Shown piece by piece: positions 1-6,177 of a stretch of DNA of 7,365 nt (its first letter is position 1; each line of letters opens with the position of its first letter). The stretch lies in NCBI GenBank assembly GCA_021783385.1, contig JAJXTX010000089.1, positions 2,331-9,695 on the forward strand, given 5' to 3'. The position numbers were made by a program, and so were the translations under genes. Origin of the DNA: Pseudomonadota bacterium. GTDB taxonomy: Bacteria; Pseudomonadota; Gammaproteobacteria; Xanthomonadales; Rhodanobacteraceae. The notes below the pieces were generated by a model. It was not told where the DNA came from. It ran no database searches and saw only the letters and a list, made by a program, of their open reading frames with translations.

Positions 1-902
1 CCGGACAGCAGGATCGACGGCAGGAACACGAAGAACGTCATCTGCATCGCCTGGAACTGCGACTGCGCGCGCGTCGAGATCAGCAGGCCAAGTGAGAGAT
101 TCGCCAGAATCAGCAAGCCGGCAGCCAGGTACACGTCGAGCACGCTACCGCGGATCGGCACCGCAAACAGCGTGACGCCCAGCCCCAGGATCACCGTGGT
201 CTGCAGCAGCCCGATCACCACATAGGGCAACACCTTGCCGACCATCAGCTCGGTGCTGGTCAGCGGGGTGGCGATCAGCAGCTCCATGTTGCCCCGCTCG
301 CGCTCACGCACGATCGCGATCGCGGTGAACAGCACCATCGTCATCGTCATGATCACGCCGATCAGCCCCGGCACGATGTTGATCGCCGACACCCGCTGCG
401 GATTGTAGAAGCTGACCACGCTGATCCGTGGCGTCGGCGGCGTGCTGGTGGGTGGTGCGCGCAGGTCGGGCGCGGCGCTGTCCAGCGGCGTCTGCGCCAG
501 CTGGGCCGCCGCGCTCTGCACCGTGGTGTCGCTGCCGTCGACCAGCACCTGCGCCACCGGCCGGCCGTCGATGCGGCGGCGCTCGAAATCCGGTGGCACC
601 ACGATGCCGATGCTGATGTCGCCGCGGCGGATCATCGCCATCAGCTGCTCCGGCGTGTTCGCCGTGCGCTTCGCCGAGACCACGTCGGTGGCCAGCATGT
701 CCATCACCAGCGCGCGCGAGCCGGCGGTATTGGCCTGATCGACGATGCCGGCGTCGAGTCCACGCAGGTTGAAGTTGATCGCGTAACCGAACAGCACCAG
801 CTGCATCATCGGAATGCCCAGGATCATCGCCAGCGTGATGCGGTCGCGACTGAGCTGGCGCAACTCCTTGACCACGATCGCCCACAGTCGTCGCCCGTTC
901 AT
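1..902 (-). CDS. ABC-2 type transporter permease (YhhJ/YbhS/YbhR-like), C-terminus cut off by window edge
   Basis: Membrane subunit of a drug-type ABC exporter, expected to dimerise in the inner membrane with the ATPase encoded just upstream. Translation from the ATG at 902 gives 300 codons before the window ends; the family is about 370 residues, so the last membrane segments are missing. Seen: a cytoplasmic N-terminus (KELRQLSRDR, residues 12-21), first membrane helix about 23-41, a long extracytoplasmic loop about 45-165 ending in a proline/threonine linker and the family-typical FYNP (165-168), helix about 174-198, then the diagnostic cytoplasmic stretch RERERGNMELL (199-209) with ATPL and GKVLPY after it, and further helices about 225-248, 256-275 and 287 onward. 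The ATG overlaps the ATPase stop codon as ATGA (899-902), implying translational coupling. By analogy with ybhS-ybhR a second permease may follow outside the window. Substrate cannot be read from sequence. Confidence 0.9.
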   Translation of the reverse strand, partial: MNGRRLWAIVVKELRQLSRDRITLAMILGIPMMQLVLFGYAINFNLRGLDAGIVDQANTAGSRALVMDMLATDVVSAKRTANTPEQLMAMIRRGDISIGIVVPPDFERRRIDGRPVAQVLVDGSDTTVQSAAAQLAQTPLDSAAPDLRAPPTSTPPTPRISVVSFYNPQRVSAINIVPGLIGVIMTMTMVLFTAIAIVRERERGNMELLIATPLTSTELMVGKVLPYVVIGLLQTTVILGLGVTLFAVPIRGSVLDVYLAAGLLILANLSLGLLISTRAQSQFQAMQMTFFVFLPSILLS

Positions 903-1876
903 GCGGCGCGCTCCGCCTGTTTCGCGCCAGAACGGGTAACTGCCACGAAAACATCCTCGAGATTGGCCGGCGTGGGATGCGTGTGCACCTGCTGGCCGGC
1001 ACTGGCGAGGGTGTCGTCGATGTGCACGCACATGTCGGTCGCCGCCGGGTTGCCTACGCCGGCGGCGGAGGTCAGCACACGCAGGCTGTTGCCGATCTGG
1101 GCCACGCTGAGCACCCCCGACACATCAACGATCAGGCGCTGCGCGCGGCGCGGATCAGCCGCCTCGACGATGAAGGTGCGACCTTCCAGCCGCCCGGTCA
1201 GCTCCTGCGGTGTGCCGTCGGCGACCAGCACGCCGTGGTCGAGGATCGCCAGCCGGTGGCAACGCTCGGCCTCATCCATCAGGTGCGTGGACACCAGCAA
1301 GGTGGTGCCTGCGTCTGCGAGCTCAAACAATTTCTCCCAGAAGTCACGGCGCGATTCAGGATCGACCGCGCTGGTCGGCTCGTCGAGAAACAGCAGCTCC
1401 GGCTCGTGGATCACCGCGCAGGCCAGCGCCAGGCGCTGTTTCTGGCCGCCGCTCAGGGTGCCGGCCAGTTGCTTCTGCAGATCGCCGAAATGGTATTGCT
1501 CGATCAGCTCATCGATACGGCTGCGCGTGTGCTGGCGCGGCACGCCCTGGATCGCGGCGAGAAACTCCAGGTTTTCGCGCACGCTGAGATCCTCGAACAG
1601 CGAGAACTTCTGCGTCATGTAGCCGATGTGACGGCGCAGCGCCTCGGCCTCGGCCGGAATCTTCAGCCCCAGCACCTCGATCTCGCCGTCACTGGGGGTG
1701 AGCAGGCCGCACAGCATGCGGATGGTGGTCGACTTGCCCGAACCATTCGGGCCGAGAAACCCGTAGACGTGACGAGCGGGCACCTGCAGATCGACATGGT
1801 CGACGGCGACAAGGTCGCCAAAGCGGCGGGTCAGACCATGGGCCTGAATCGCCACCTCGCCATCGGCCAGCTTCAT
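899..1876 (-). CDS. ABC transporter ATP-binding protein, drug-export type (single nucleotide-binding domain)
   Basis: Cytoplasmic ATPase that powers the ABC-2 permease downstream. All nucleotide-binding motifs are present in order: Walker A GPNGSGKST (42-50), Q-loop glutamine in YMTQKFSLFEDL (Q89), signature LSGGQ (141-145), Walker B LLFLDE (161-166, catalytic E166), D-loop SAVD (169-172) and H-loop STH (H198). Residues about 235-325 form the C-terminal extension typical of the YhhG/YbhF and CcmA-like drug-export ATPases, ending in the common NLEDVFVAVT motif. At 325 residues it holds one ATPase domain, whereas E. coli YbhF fuses two, so the functional unit is presumably a homodimer. Its ATG (1874-1876) overlaps the adaptor's TGA as ATGA, and its own TGA overlaps the permease ATG the same way, so the three genes form one coupled translation unit. 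Function as ATPase is very secure; the transported substrate is unknown. Confidence 0.95.
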   Translation of the reverse strand: MKLADGEVAIQAHGLTRRFGDLVAVDHVDLQVPARHVYGFLGPNGSGKSTTIRMLCGLLTPSDGEIEVLGLKIPAEAEALRRHIGYMTQKFSLFEDLSVRENLEFLAAIQGVPRQHTRSRIDELIEQYHFGDLQKQLAGTLSGGQKQRLALACAVIHEPELLFLDEPTSAVDPESRRDFWEKLFELADAGTTLLVSTHLMDEAERCHRLAILDHGVLVADGTPQELTGRLEGRTFIVEAADPRRAQRLIVDVSGVLSVAQIGNSLRVLTSAAGVGNPAATDMCVHIDDTLASAGQQVHTHPTPANLEDVFVAVTRSGAKQAERAA

Positions 1877-2844
1877 TTCGATGCCCCGTCCAAGGCGACC
1901 CGCAGCGGCAGACCGGCCGGAAGATTCGCCGCATCCTTGCCCAGCGATACCTCGGCCAAATAGCTCAGACGCGCGGCGTCGTCACCGATCAAGGCGTAGT
2001 ACGGCGTGAACACCGGCTCGCTGCGCAACATGCGGATCCTGCCGGGATACGCCTGCGCGCGGCCGGCCACGTAGACCTTGACGCTGTCGCCCACATGCAC
2101 CCTGGCACGCTGCTGCTCGGGTACATAGATGCGCGCATAGGGCGCCTTGCCCACCAGCATGATCACCAGCGGCTGACCTACCGGTGCCTGGTCGCCGAGA
2201 CGATACGGCAGGCTGTCGATCAGACCATCGCGTGGTGCCACCACATGCAGTTTGCCCAGCAGCACGCGCTCGGCCTCGGCCTGCTGCAGCGCCACTGCCA
2301 GCGCCGCGCGACCCTGCGCGATCTGCTCGGGGCGGTTGCCATGCAGCAAGGCATCCAGCGCGGCACGGGTCTGCGCCACCTGGCCGTCCGTACTGCCTGC
2401 CGACGCCCGCGCCCGGTCGAGATCATCGGCGGAGACATAATTTTTGCTCTTCAACGCCAGCAGCCGCTGATAGTAGGCACGTGCCTCGCGCGCCTGCGCC
2501 TGCGCCGCGGCAAGGTTGGCCCGCGCCTGGGCGATATCCTCGGCGCGCGGCCCCTTGACCAGCTCGGCCAGCGCCTCGCGCTGCTGCTGCGCCTGCGCCT
2601 CGGCCGCCAGCAGGCCGGCCCGGGTCTGCGCCGGGTCCAGTTGCAGCAGGGTCTGCCCGGCGTGCACGCGCTCGCCTTCGCGCACATCGATGGCGACGAT
2701 GCGTTCGGCCACCACGGCCGGCAAGGTGATGCGATCGTACTCGAGCGTGCCCAGCGCCTGCGGCGGTGCCTTGCTGCAACCGGCAAGCACGACCAGCAGG
2801 CTGCCTGCTGCGAAAACACGGCATATGGCGTGCGTGATGCTCAT
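1873..2844 (-). CDS. HlyD/YbhG-family periplasmic adaptor, predicted lipoprotein
   Basis: Periplasmic adaptor that would link the ABC exporter to an outer-membrane channel. Residues 1-22 are a signal peptide with the lipobox LAGC, so C23 should be acylated. Next comes the first half of a biotinyl-lipoyl domain (about 40-72, VREGERVHAGQTLLQLD), then an alpha-helical hairpin about 72-198 very rich in Ala/Gln/Arg. The hairpin carries two related repeats, GPRAEDIAQARANL (98-111) and GNRPEQIAQGRAAL (169-182), as in E. coli YbhG. The second lipoyl half VVAPRDGLIDSLPYRLGDQAPVG follows (201-223), then a beta-barrel and membrane-proximal part ending at 323. Length and layout match YbhG (about 330 residues). 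A ribosome binding site GGGAGA sits 6 bases before the ATG. It lies 15 bases after the repressor gene and overlaps the ATPase start, so it belongs to the same operon. The lipobox means membrane attachment by lipid rather than by an N-terminal helix. Confidence 0.92.
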   Translation of the reverse strand: MSITHAICRVFAAGSLLVVLAGCSKAPPQALGTLEYDRITLPAVVAERIVAIDVREGERVHAGQTLLQLDPAQTRAGLLAAEAQAQQQREALAELVKGPRAEDIAQARANLAAAQAQAREARAYYQRLLALKSKNYVSADDLDRARASAGSTDGQVAQTRAALDALLHGNRPEQIAQGRAALAVALQQAEAERVLLGKLHVVAPRDGLIDSLPYRLGDQAPVGQPLVIMLVGKAPYARIYVPEQQRARVHVGDSVKVYVAGRAQAYPGRIRMLRSEPVFTPYYALIGDDAARLSYLAEVSLGKDAANLPAGLPLRVALDGASK

Positions 2845-2850
2845 CCGGAA

Positions 2851-2856
2851 TCTCCC
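2851..2856 (-). promoter_or_regulatory. Ribosome binding site of the adaptor gene
   Basis: On the minus strand GGGAGA lies 6 bases upstream of the ATG at 2844, in the 15-base gap after the repressor stop codon. It is one of the few clear Shine-Dalgarno sequences in the window and supports the chosen adaptor start, giving a signal peptide with a proper lipobox. Confidence 0.7.
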
Positions 2857-2859
2857 GAT

Positions 2860-3522
2860 TCAGCCGGCGCCCACGCCACGATCCAGCAGCGCGAGCGTGT
2901 GGTTCAACAAGGCGTCCGGGCCCAGATCCTGCGCGCCGAAGGCGCGTCGCCAGATCGGCGCGCCAGCGGCAGGAAACAGGGTCAGTCCGACCAGGGATAC
3001 AACCAGCAACCGCGGGTCGAGCCCCGGATTGAGCAGGCCCTTGCCCTGCGCTGCGGCGAAGCGCTGTGCCAACAGCTGCGGCAGGTTCGGCACGATGCGG
3101 CTGAACATCAGCTCGCGCAGCGTGCCGCCCTCGCACAGCACCTCGCGCACCCATAGCGCGGGCAGCCAGGGATGGCGCTGCACGATTTCACCGACCGCCC
3201 GCGCGAACGCCTCCATCAACGCGCGCGGGTCATCGTCCACCTGTTCAAGATGCTCACGCAGGGGTGCCAGGGCCGGCAGCAGGCGCTCCTCGATCAGCGC
3301 CTCGGTGAAGCGCGCCTTGTCGCCAAAGTAGTAGTGCAGCATCGCGGGTGTGACGCGGGCCTCGTCAGCAATGGCGCGCAGCGAAGTGGCTTCGATACCG
3401 GTACGCGCAAATTGCGCCGCCGCGACATCCAGCAGCCGGGCACGCAGATCACCCTCGTCGCCACTCGGACGACCGGCGCCGCGCGCACGTACCCGTCTTG
3501 TCGATTTGTCTGGTTTCGGCAT
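2860..3522 (-). CDS. TetR/AcrR-family transcriptional regulator, CecR (YbiH)-like
   Basis: Ligand-responsive DNA-binding repressor, presumed to control its own efflux operon. Residues 1-25 are a basic tail (KSTRRVRARGAGRPS). The TetR helix-turn-helix domain spans about 26-72, with LLDVAAAQFARTGIEATSLR (31-50), IADEARVTPAMLHYYFGDK (51-69) and the usual follow-on RFTEALIEE. The C-terminal ligand and dimer domain (about 80-215) contains WVREVLCEGG and a final LLNHTLALLDRG helix, as in the CecR branch. At 220 residues it is close to E. coli CecR (about 223), whose gene also heads a ybhG-ybhF-ybhS-ybhR operon, so family, length and position agree. The start is the only in-frame ATG before the DNA-binding domain; no strong Shine-Dalgarno precedes it. 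A 24-bp palindrome begins 7 bases upstream and is a likely autoregulatory operator. The inducer is not predictable here. Confidence 0.9.
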   Translation of the reverse strand: MPKPDKSTRRVRARGAGRPSGDEGDLRARLLDVAAAQFARTGIEATSLRAIADEARVTPAMLHYYFGDKARFTEALIEERLLPALAPLREHLEQVDDDPRALMEAFARAVGEIVQRHPWLPALWVREVLCEGGTLRELMFSRIVPNLPQLLAQRFAAAQGKGLLNPGLDPRLLVVSLVGLTLFPAAGAPIWRRAFGAQDLGPDALLNHTLALLDRGVGAG

Positions 3523-3528
3523 CCATCA

Positions 3529-3552
3529 TAAATTAATTCAATCATTAATTTA
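3529..3552. promoter_or_regulatory. AT-rich palindrome, candidate operator of the TetR-family regulator
   Basis: Perfect 9-bp inverted repeat, TAAATTAAT (3529-3537) and ATTAATTTA (3544-3552), separated by the 6 bases TCAATC. It has no G or C in either arm although the surroundings are strongly GC-rich. It sits 7 bases upstream of the repressor start in the 108-bp divergent region between the repressor and ybeZ. TetR regulators usually bind such palindromes overlapping their own promoter, so autoregulation is the simplest reading; an effect on ybeZ, about 80 bases away, is possible. Binding itself is inferred. Confidence 0.6.
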
Positions 3553-3558
3553 GCGCAA
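3530..3558 (-). promoter_or_regulatory. Possible sigma-70 type promoter of the efflux operon
   Basis: On the minus strand TTGCGC (3558-3553) and TAATTT (3535-3530) are separated by 17 bases and overlap the palindrome. Each matches only about three of six consensus positions. If used, transcription would start almost at the repressor ATG, giving a nearly leaderless message, which would fit the missing Shine-Dalgarno. The call is weak and rests mainly on position and AT content. Confidence 0.25.
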
Positions 3559-3630
3559 GCCTCCACTGCCCCGGCGCCAGCTGTCGCATGGCTGGCCCAG
3601 CCTTCGGCCGCGCGTTAACCTAGCCGGCTT

Positions 3631-4611
3631 ATGAGCGAACTCAACCAGCGCGATTTCGCGCTCGACCCCGAAGACAACGCCCGCCTGGCCAACCTGTGTG
3701 GTCCCTTTGACGAGCACCTGCGCCAGATCGAGTTGCGCCTGGGCGTGGAGATCAACCACCGCGGCCATCTGTTCCAGGTGATCGGTCCGGAGACGGTGAC
3801 CCGCGCCGCCGAGAAGGTGCTGCGCGCCCTGCATGGCATCACCGAGTCGGCATCACTCAACGGCGCCAGGATCAACCTCGAGCTGGCTGAATCAGGCATC
3901 GATGCGATCACCGACGCGTCCGTCGAGGCATCCCCGGAGGTGGCGATCAGGGTCAAGCGCGGACTGATCAAGGGGCGTGGTGCGAACCAGGCGCGCTACC
4001 TGCACGCCATCACCCACCACGACATCAACTTCGGCGTGGGGCCGGCCGGCACCGGCAAAACCTATCTGGCCGTGGCCAGCGCGGTCGAGGCACTCGAGGC
4101 CAATCGCGTGCAACGCCTGCTGCTGGTGCGCCCGGCGGTGGAGGCCGGCGAAAAACTGGGCTTCCTGCCCGGCGATCTTTCACAAAAGGTCGACCCCTAC
4201 CTGCGCCCGCTCTACGACGCCCTGTACGAAATGCTCGGCTTCGAGAAGGTGGCCAAGCTGATCGAACGCAATGTGATCGAGATCGCCCCGCTCGCCTATA
4301 TGCGCGGGCGCACGCTCAATGATTCGTACGTGATTCTCGACGAGGCACAGAACACCACCGTCGAACAGATGAAGATGTTCCTGACCCGGATCGGTTTCGG
4401 CACCGTGGCGGTGATCACCGGCGACGTGACCCAGGTCGACCTGCCGCGCAACACCCGATCGGGCCTGCGCCAGGCGATCGAGGTATTGCGCGGCGTCGAC
4501 GGCATCAGCTTCACCTTCTTCACCTCGCGCGATGTGGTGCGGCATCCGCTGGTGGCGAAGATCGTGCGCGCGTACGAAGCGTTCGAGCAACGGGACGAGA
4601 GCGCTCAATGA
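3631..4611 (+). CDS. ybeZ: PhoH-like ATPase YbeZ
   Basis: Cytoplasmic P-loop ATPase of the PhoH family, linked in E. coli and other bacteria to the endoribonuclease YbeY and thought to act in RNA processing and ribosome quality control. An N-terminal small domain (about 22-75, [18 protein letters not shown]) is followed by the ATPase core: Walker A GPAGTGKT (137-144), the PhoH signature [17 protein letters not shown] (167-183), Walker B VILDEAQN (234-241), and [11 protein letters not shown] (262-272) with the arginine-rich RNTRSGLR after it. The length of 326 is slightly under E. coli YbeZ (about 346) and typical for this lineage. The 108 bases upstream contain no convincing Shine-Dalgarno or promoter; they do hold small inverted repeats (GCCAGC 3576-3581 with GCTGGC 3591-3596; GGCTG 3590-3594 with CAGCC 3598-3602). 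Its TGA overlaps the ybeY ATG as ATGA, so the two are probably translationally coupled. Identification is secure. Confidence 0.96.
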   Translation: MSELNQRDFALDPEDNARLANLCGPFDEHLRQIELRLGVEINHRGHLFQVIGPETVTRAAEKVLRALHGITESASLNGARINLELAESGIDAITDASVEASPEVAIRVKRGLIKGRGANQARYLHAITHHDINFGVGPAGTGKTYLAVASAVEALEANRVQRLLLVRPAVEAGEKLGFLPGDLSQKVDPYLRPLYDALYEMLGFEKVAKLIERNVIEIAPLAYMRGRTLNDSYVILDEAQNTTVEQMKMFLTRIGFGTVAVITGDVTQVDLPRNTRSGLRQAIEVLRGVDGISFTFFTSRDVVRHPLVAKIVRAYEAFEQRDESAQ

Positions 4612-5153
4612 GCCGGCGATCTACCACTTCTGCAGGAGCGCACCCTGTGCGCGATCGCTGTTTGCCCGGCTTGCCGAAAGAGCGTCGCGCACAGGGCGCG
4701 CTCCTGCAAATTCACGTCGGTTACGCCGTGCCGCGCGCCGGGCTGCCCGCGCCCGCCAGCTTCCGCCGCTGGGTGGCAGCGGCACTGCGTGGCGCCCGAC
4801 GCCGCAAGCCGGCCGAGCTGGCCATCCGCATCGTCGATGCCGATGAAGGCCGCGCGCTCAACCGCGATTACCGCGGCAAGGATTACCCCACCAACGTCCT
4901 GTCGTTCCCCGCCGAACTGCCGCCCGGGCTGCGGTTGCCGCTGATCGGCGATCTGGCGATCTGCGCCCCGGTGGTGCTGCGCGAGGCCGGCGAGCAGGGC
5001 AAACCGGCGCGCGACCACTGGGCCCACCTCACCGTGCACGGCGTGCTGCACCTGCTCGGCTACGACCACATCGACCACCGCGACGCCGATGCCATGGAAG
5101 CGCTGGAAACCCGCATCCTCGCCAGCCTCGGCATCGCCGACCCGTATGTGTAG
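4608..5153 (+). CDS. ybeY: Endoribonuclease YbeY (16S rRNA maturation) with a REP-encoded N-terminal insert
   Basis: Single-strand-specific metallo-endoribonuclease needed for 16S rRNA 3' end maturation and 70S ribosome quality control. The conserved core begins near residue 35 ([11 protein letters not shown]), followed by YRGKD (88-92, with the conserved Arg89), TNVLSFP (95-101), GDLAIC (114-119) and the zinc site [11 protein letters not shown] (144-154; ligands H144, H148, H154). At 181 residues it is about 25 longer than usual (about 155-160). The excess matches a 78-bp REP doublet at 4631-4708, exactly 26 codons, read through without a stop as residues about 8-34. The ATG at 4608 is chosen because it overlaps the ybeZ stop as ATGA and no other ATG precedes the core. 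Alternative in-frame starts are GTG 4647, TTG 4662, TTG 4671, CTG 4704 and GTG 4728; none has a good ribosome binding site, and the last would remove the first core strand. Gene identity is certain; the exact N-terminus is not. Confidence 0.93.
   Translation: MSRRSTTSAGAHPVRDRCLPGLPKERRAQGALLQIHVGYAVPRAGLPAPASFRRWVAAALRGARRRKPAELAIRIVDADEGRALNRDYRGKDYPTNVLSFPAELPPGLRLPLIGDLAICAPVVLREAGEQGKPARDHWAHLTVHGVLHLLGYDHIDHRDADAMEALETRILASLGIADPYV
4631..4708. repeat. REP doublet (inverted pair), copy 1, inside ybeY
   Basis: Two 24-base arms in inverted orientation, 4631-4654 and 4685-4708, differ at one position and enclose 30 bases. The pairing extends inward (CGCT 4656-4659 with AGCG 4681-4684, with T4655 bulged). 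Each arm is itself a small hairpin: the left contains GCGCACCCTGTGCGC (stem GCGCAC/GTGCGC, loop CCT), while the right, read on its own strand, has GCGCGC and so a G-U pair. Both arms carry GCAG where the second copy has GTAG. This is the layout of REP (repetitive extragenic palindromic) doublets spread by RAYT transposases in Pseudomonas and Xanthomonadales. The total of 78 bp is divisible by three and lies within a coding sequence, which is unusual for REP. No target duplication was visible. Confidence 0.88.
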
Positions 5154-5226
5154 CAACGACTTCAGCTTCCGCGACACCGCGCCGCTGCCCGGAACCGTCA
5201 CGTATTTTCCGCTAAACTTGGCCACC

Positions 5227-5240
5227 GCCCGCTTGCGGGC
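5227..5240. other. Short GC hairpin in the ybeY-corC gap
   Basis: GCCCGC (5227-5232) and GCGGGC (5235-5240) form a perfect inverted repeat, realistically a 5-bp stem with a CTTG loop, 15 bases before the corC start. No T-run follows, so it is not a standard terminator; it may modulate corC translation or mean nothing. The gap (5154-5255, 102 bases) also holds a weak -10-like TAAACT at 5213-5218 without a matching -35. No gene is seen in the gap. Confidence 0.35.
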
Positions 5241-5255
5241 ATATCCCTGCGATAG

Positions 5256-6101
5256 ATGAACGACGACCCTGGCAGTACCAGCGGCCCGGCGCACCGCACC
5301 TGGTGGGATCGGCTGGGCCACATGTTTTCCGGCGAGCCGCGCAACCGCAACGAATTGCTTGAGGAGCTCCGCGCCGCGCAGACCAACGGCCTGCTCTCCG
5401 TCGATACCCTCACCATGGTCGAGGGCGCGATCAAGGTCACCGAGCTCAGCGTCGACGACGTGATGGTGCCGCGCGTGCAGATCGTGATGCTGGCCGCCGC
5501 GGCACCGCTGCCGGACATCCTCGCCGCGGTGGTGGCCTCCGGCCATTCGCGCTTCCCGGTGCACGGCGAGGACAAGGACGAGATCCTCGGCATCCTGCTG
5601 GCCAAGGACCTGCTGAAATTCTTCGGCGCTGCCGAGCATTTCGACATCCGCGCGATCCTGCGTCCGGCGGTGCTGATTCCCGAATCGATGCGTCTGAACG
5701 TGCTGCTGGCGGAGTTCCGCCTCAGCCGCAATCACATGGCGCTGGTGGTGGACGAATACGGCGGCGTGGCCGGCCTGATCACGATCGAAGACGTGCTGGA
5801 GCAGATCGTCGGCGAGATCGACGACGAGCACGACGACGAGGAAGAACCGCAGCTGATGCACGAGCAGCCCGACGGCGACTGGCTGGTGAGTGGGCTGATG
5901 CCGATCGCCGACTTCAACGAGCACGCCGGCGTCGCGTTTTCCGACGAGGAATACGACACCATCGGCGGCATGGTCACCTCCGAATTCGGCCACCTGCCGG
6001 AAGTCGGCGAGGAGGTCGCCATCGGCGGCTACCTGTTCCGCGTCACCGCCGCCGACGACCGCCGCGTGCAGCAGTTCCGCGTCATGCGGCAAGCCCCGTA
6101 G
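5256..6101 (+). CDS. corC: CBS-domain protein CorC (YbeX), magnesium/cobalt homeostasis
   Basis: Cytoplasmic protein with paired CBS domains, classically linked to CorA-mediated Mg2+/Co2+ efflux; YbeX has also been tied to ribosome metabolism, which fits its link to ybeZ and ybeY. A short helical N-terminus (about 30-66, NELLEELRAAQTNGLLS) leads to the family marker VDDVMVPRVQI (66-76), CBS1 about 69-125 (GHSRFPVHGEDKDEILGIL, 96-114), CBS2 about 132-188 (NHMALVVDEYGGVAGLITIE, 159-178), an acidic stretch (189-197), then the CorC/HlyC C-terminal domain about 205-279 (YDTIGGMV, GYLFRV). No DUF21 membrane domain is present, so this is the soluble CorC form (E. coli 292 residues; 281 here). A TAG lies directly before the ATG in frame, so the start cannot be further upstream; the ribosome binding site is weak. 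Its own TAG stop is formed by the first bases of REP copy 2, so the last few residues may differ from the ancestral C-terminus. Confidence 0.95.
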   Translation: MNDDPGSTSGPAHRTWWDRLGHMFSGEPRNRNELLEELRAAQTNGLLSVDTLTMVEGAIKVTELSVDDVMVPRVQIVMLAAAAPLPDILAAVVASGHSRFPVHGEDKDEILGILLAKDLLKFFGAAEHFDIRAILRPAVLIPESMRLNVLLAEFRLSRNHMALVVDEYGGVAGLITIEDVLEQIVGEIDDEHDDEEEPQLMHEQPDGDWLVSGLMPIADFNEHAGVAFSDEEYDTIGGMVTSEFGHLPEVGEEVAIGGYLFRVTAADDRRVQQFRVMRQAP

Positions 6102-6164
6102 GAGCGCGCCCTGTGCGCGATTGGTTTTGTCGCAACATCCATCGCGCACAGGGTGCGCTCCTAC
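6098..6164. repeat. REP doublet (inverted pair), copy 2, between corC and the Lnb-N gene
   Basis: Arms 6098-6121 and 6141-6164 are inverted 24-base copies with one mismatch, around a 19-base spacer. Both outer ends carry GTAG (read inward), the tetranucleotide typical of RAYT-associated REP. The right arm, on its own strand, contains the perfect GCGCACCCTGTGCGC hairpin; the left has GCGCGC with a G-U pair. The corC stop TAG (6099-6101) lies within the left GTAG. No T-run follows, so it is not an ordinary terminator, though a stem this long in the transcript could affect RNA decay or uncouple downstream expression. It takes up most of the 76-base gap to the next ATG at 6178. Confidence 0.9.
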
Positions 6165-6177
6165 ACGATTTGGCCGC

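Noticed and set aside
304..1002. Minus-strand open frame (232 codons) overlapping the permease and the end of the ATPase
   Set aside because: It is out of frame with the permease, whose own frame (902 down to 1) shows clear ABC-2 motifs; this one is Arg/His/Asp-rich noise.
977..1963. Plus-strand open frame (328 codons) opposite the ATPase
   Set aside because: Antisense to a gene with every ABC motif intact; no independent signal.
2095..3156. Plus-strand open frame (353 codons) across the adaptor and regulator genes
   Set aside because: It crosses two real genes on the opposite strand and has no domain pattern; explained by high GC in the third codon position.
4631..4708. Rho-independent terminator between ybeZ and ybeY
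   Set aside because: The long hairpin has no following T-run, lies inside the ybeY reading frame, and has a near copy elsewhere in the window, so it is a repeat element.
5190..5218. Promoter for corC in the ybeY-corC gap
   Set aside because: TAAACT at 5213-5218 is a fair -10 but no -35-like sequence sits at a suitable distance; too weak to list on its own.
4631..6164. CRISPR array
   Set aside because: Only two repeat units about 1.4 kb apart, each an inverted pair with coding sequence between them; no regular spacers and no cas genes.
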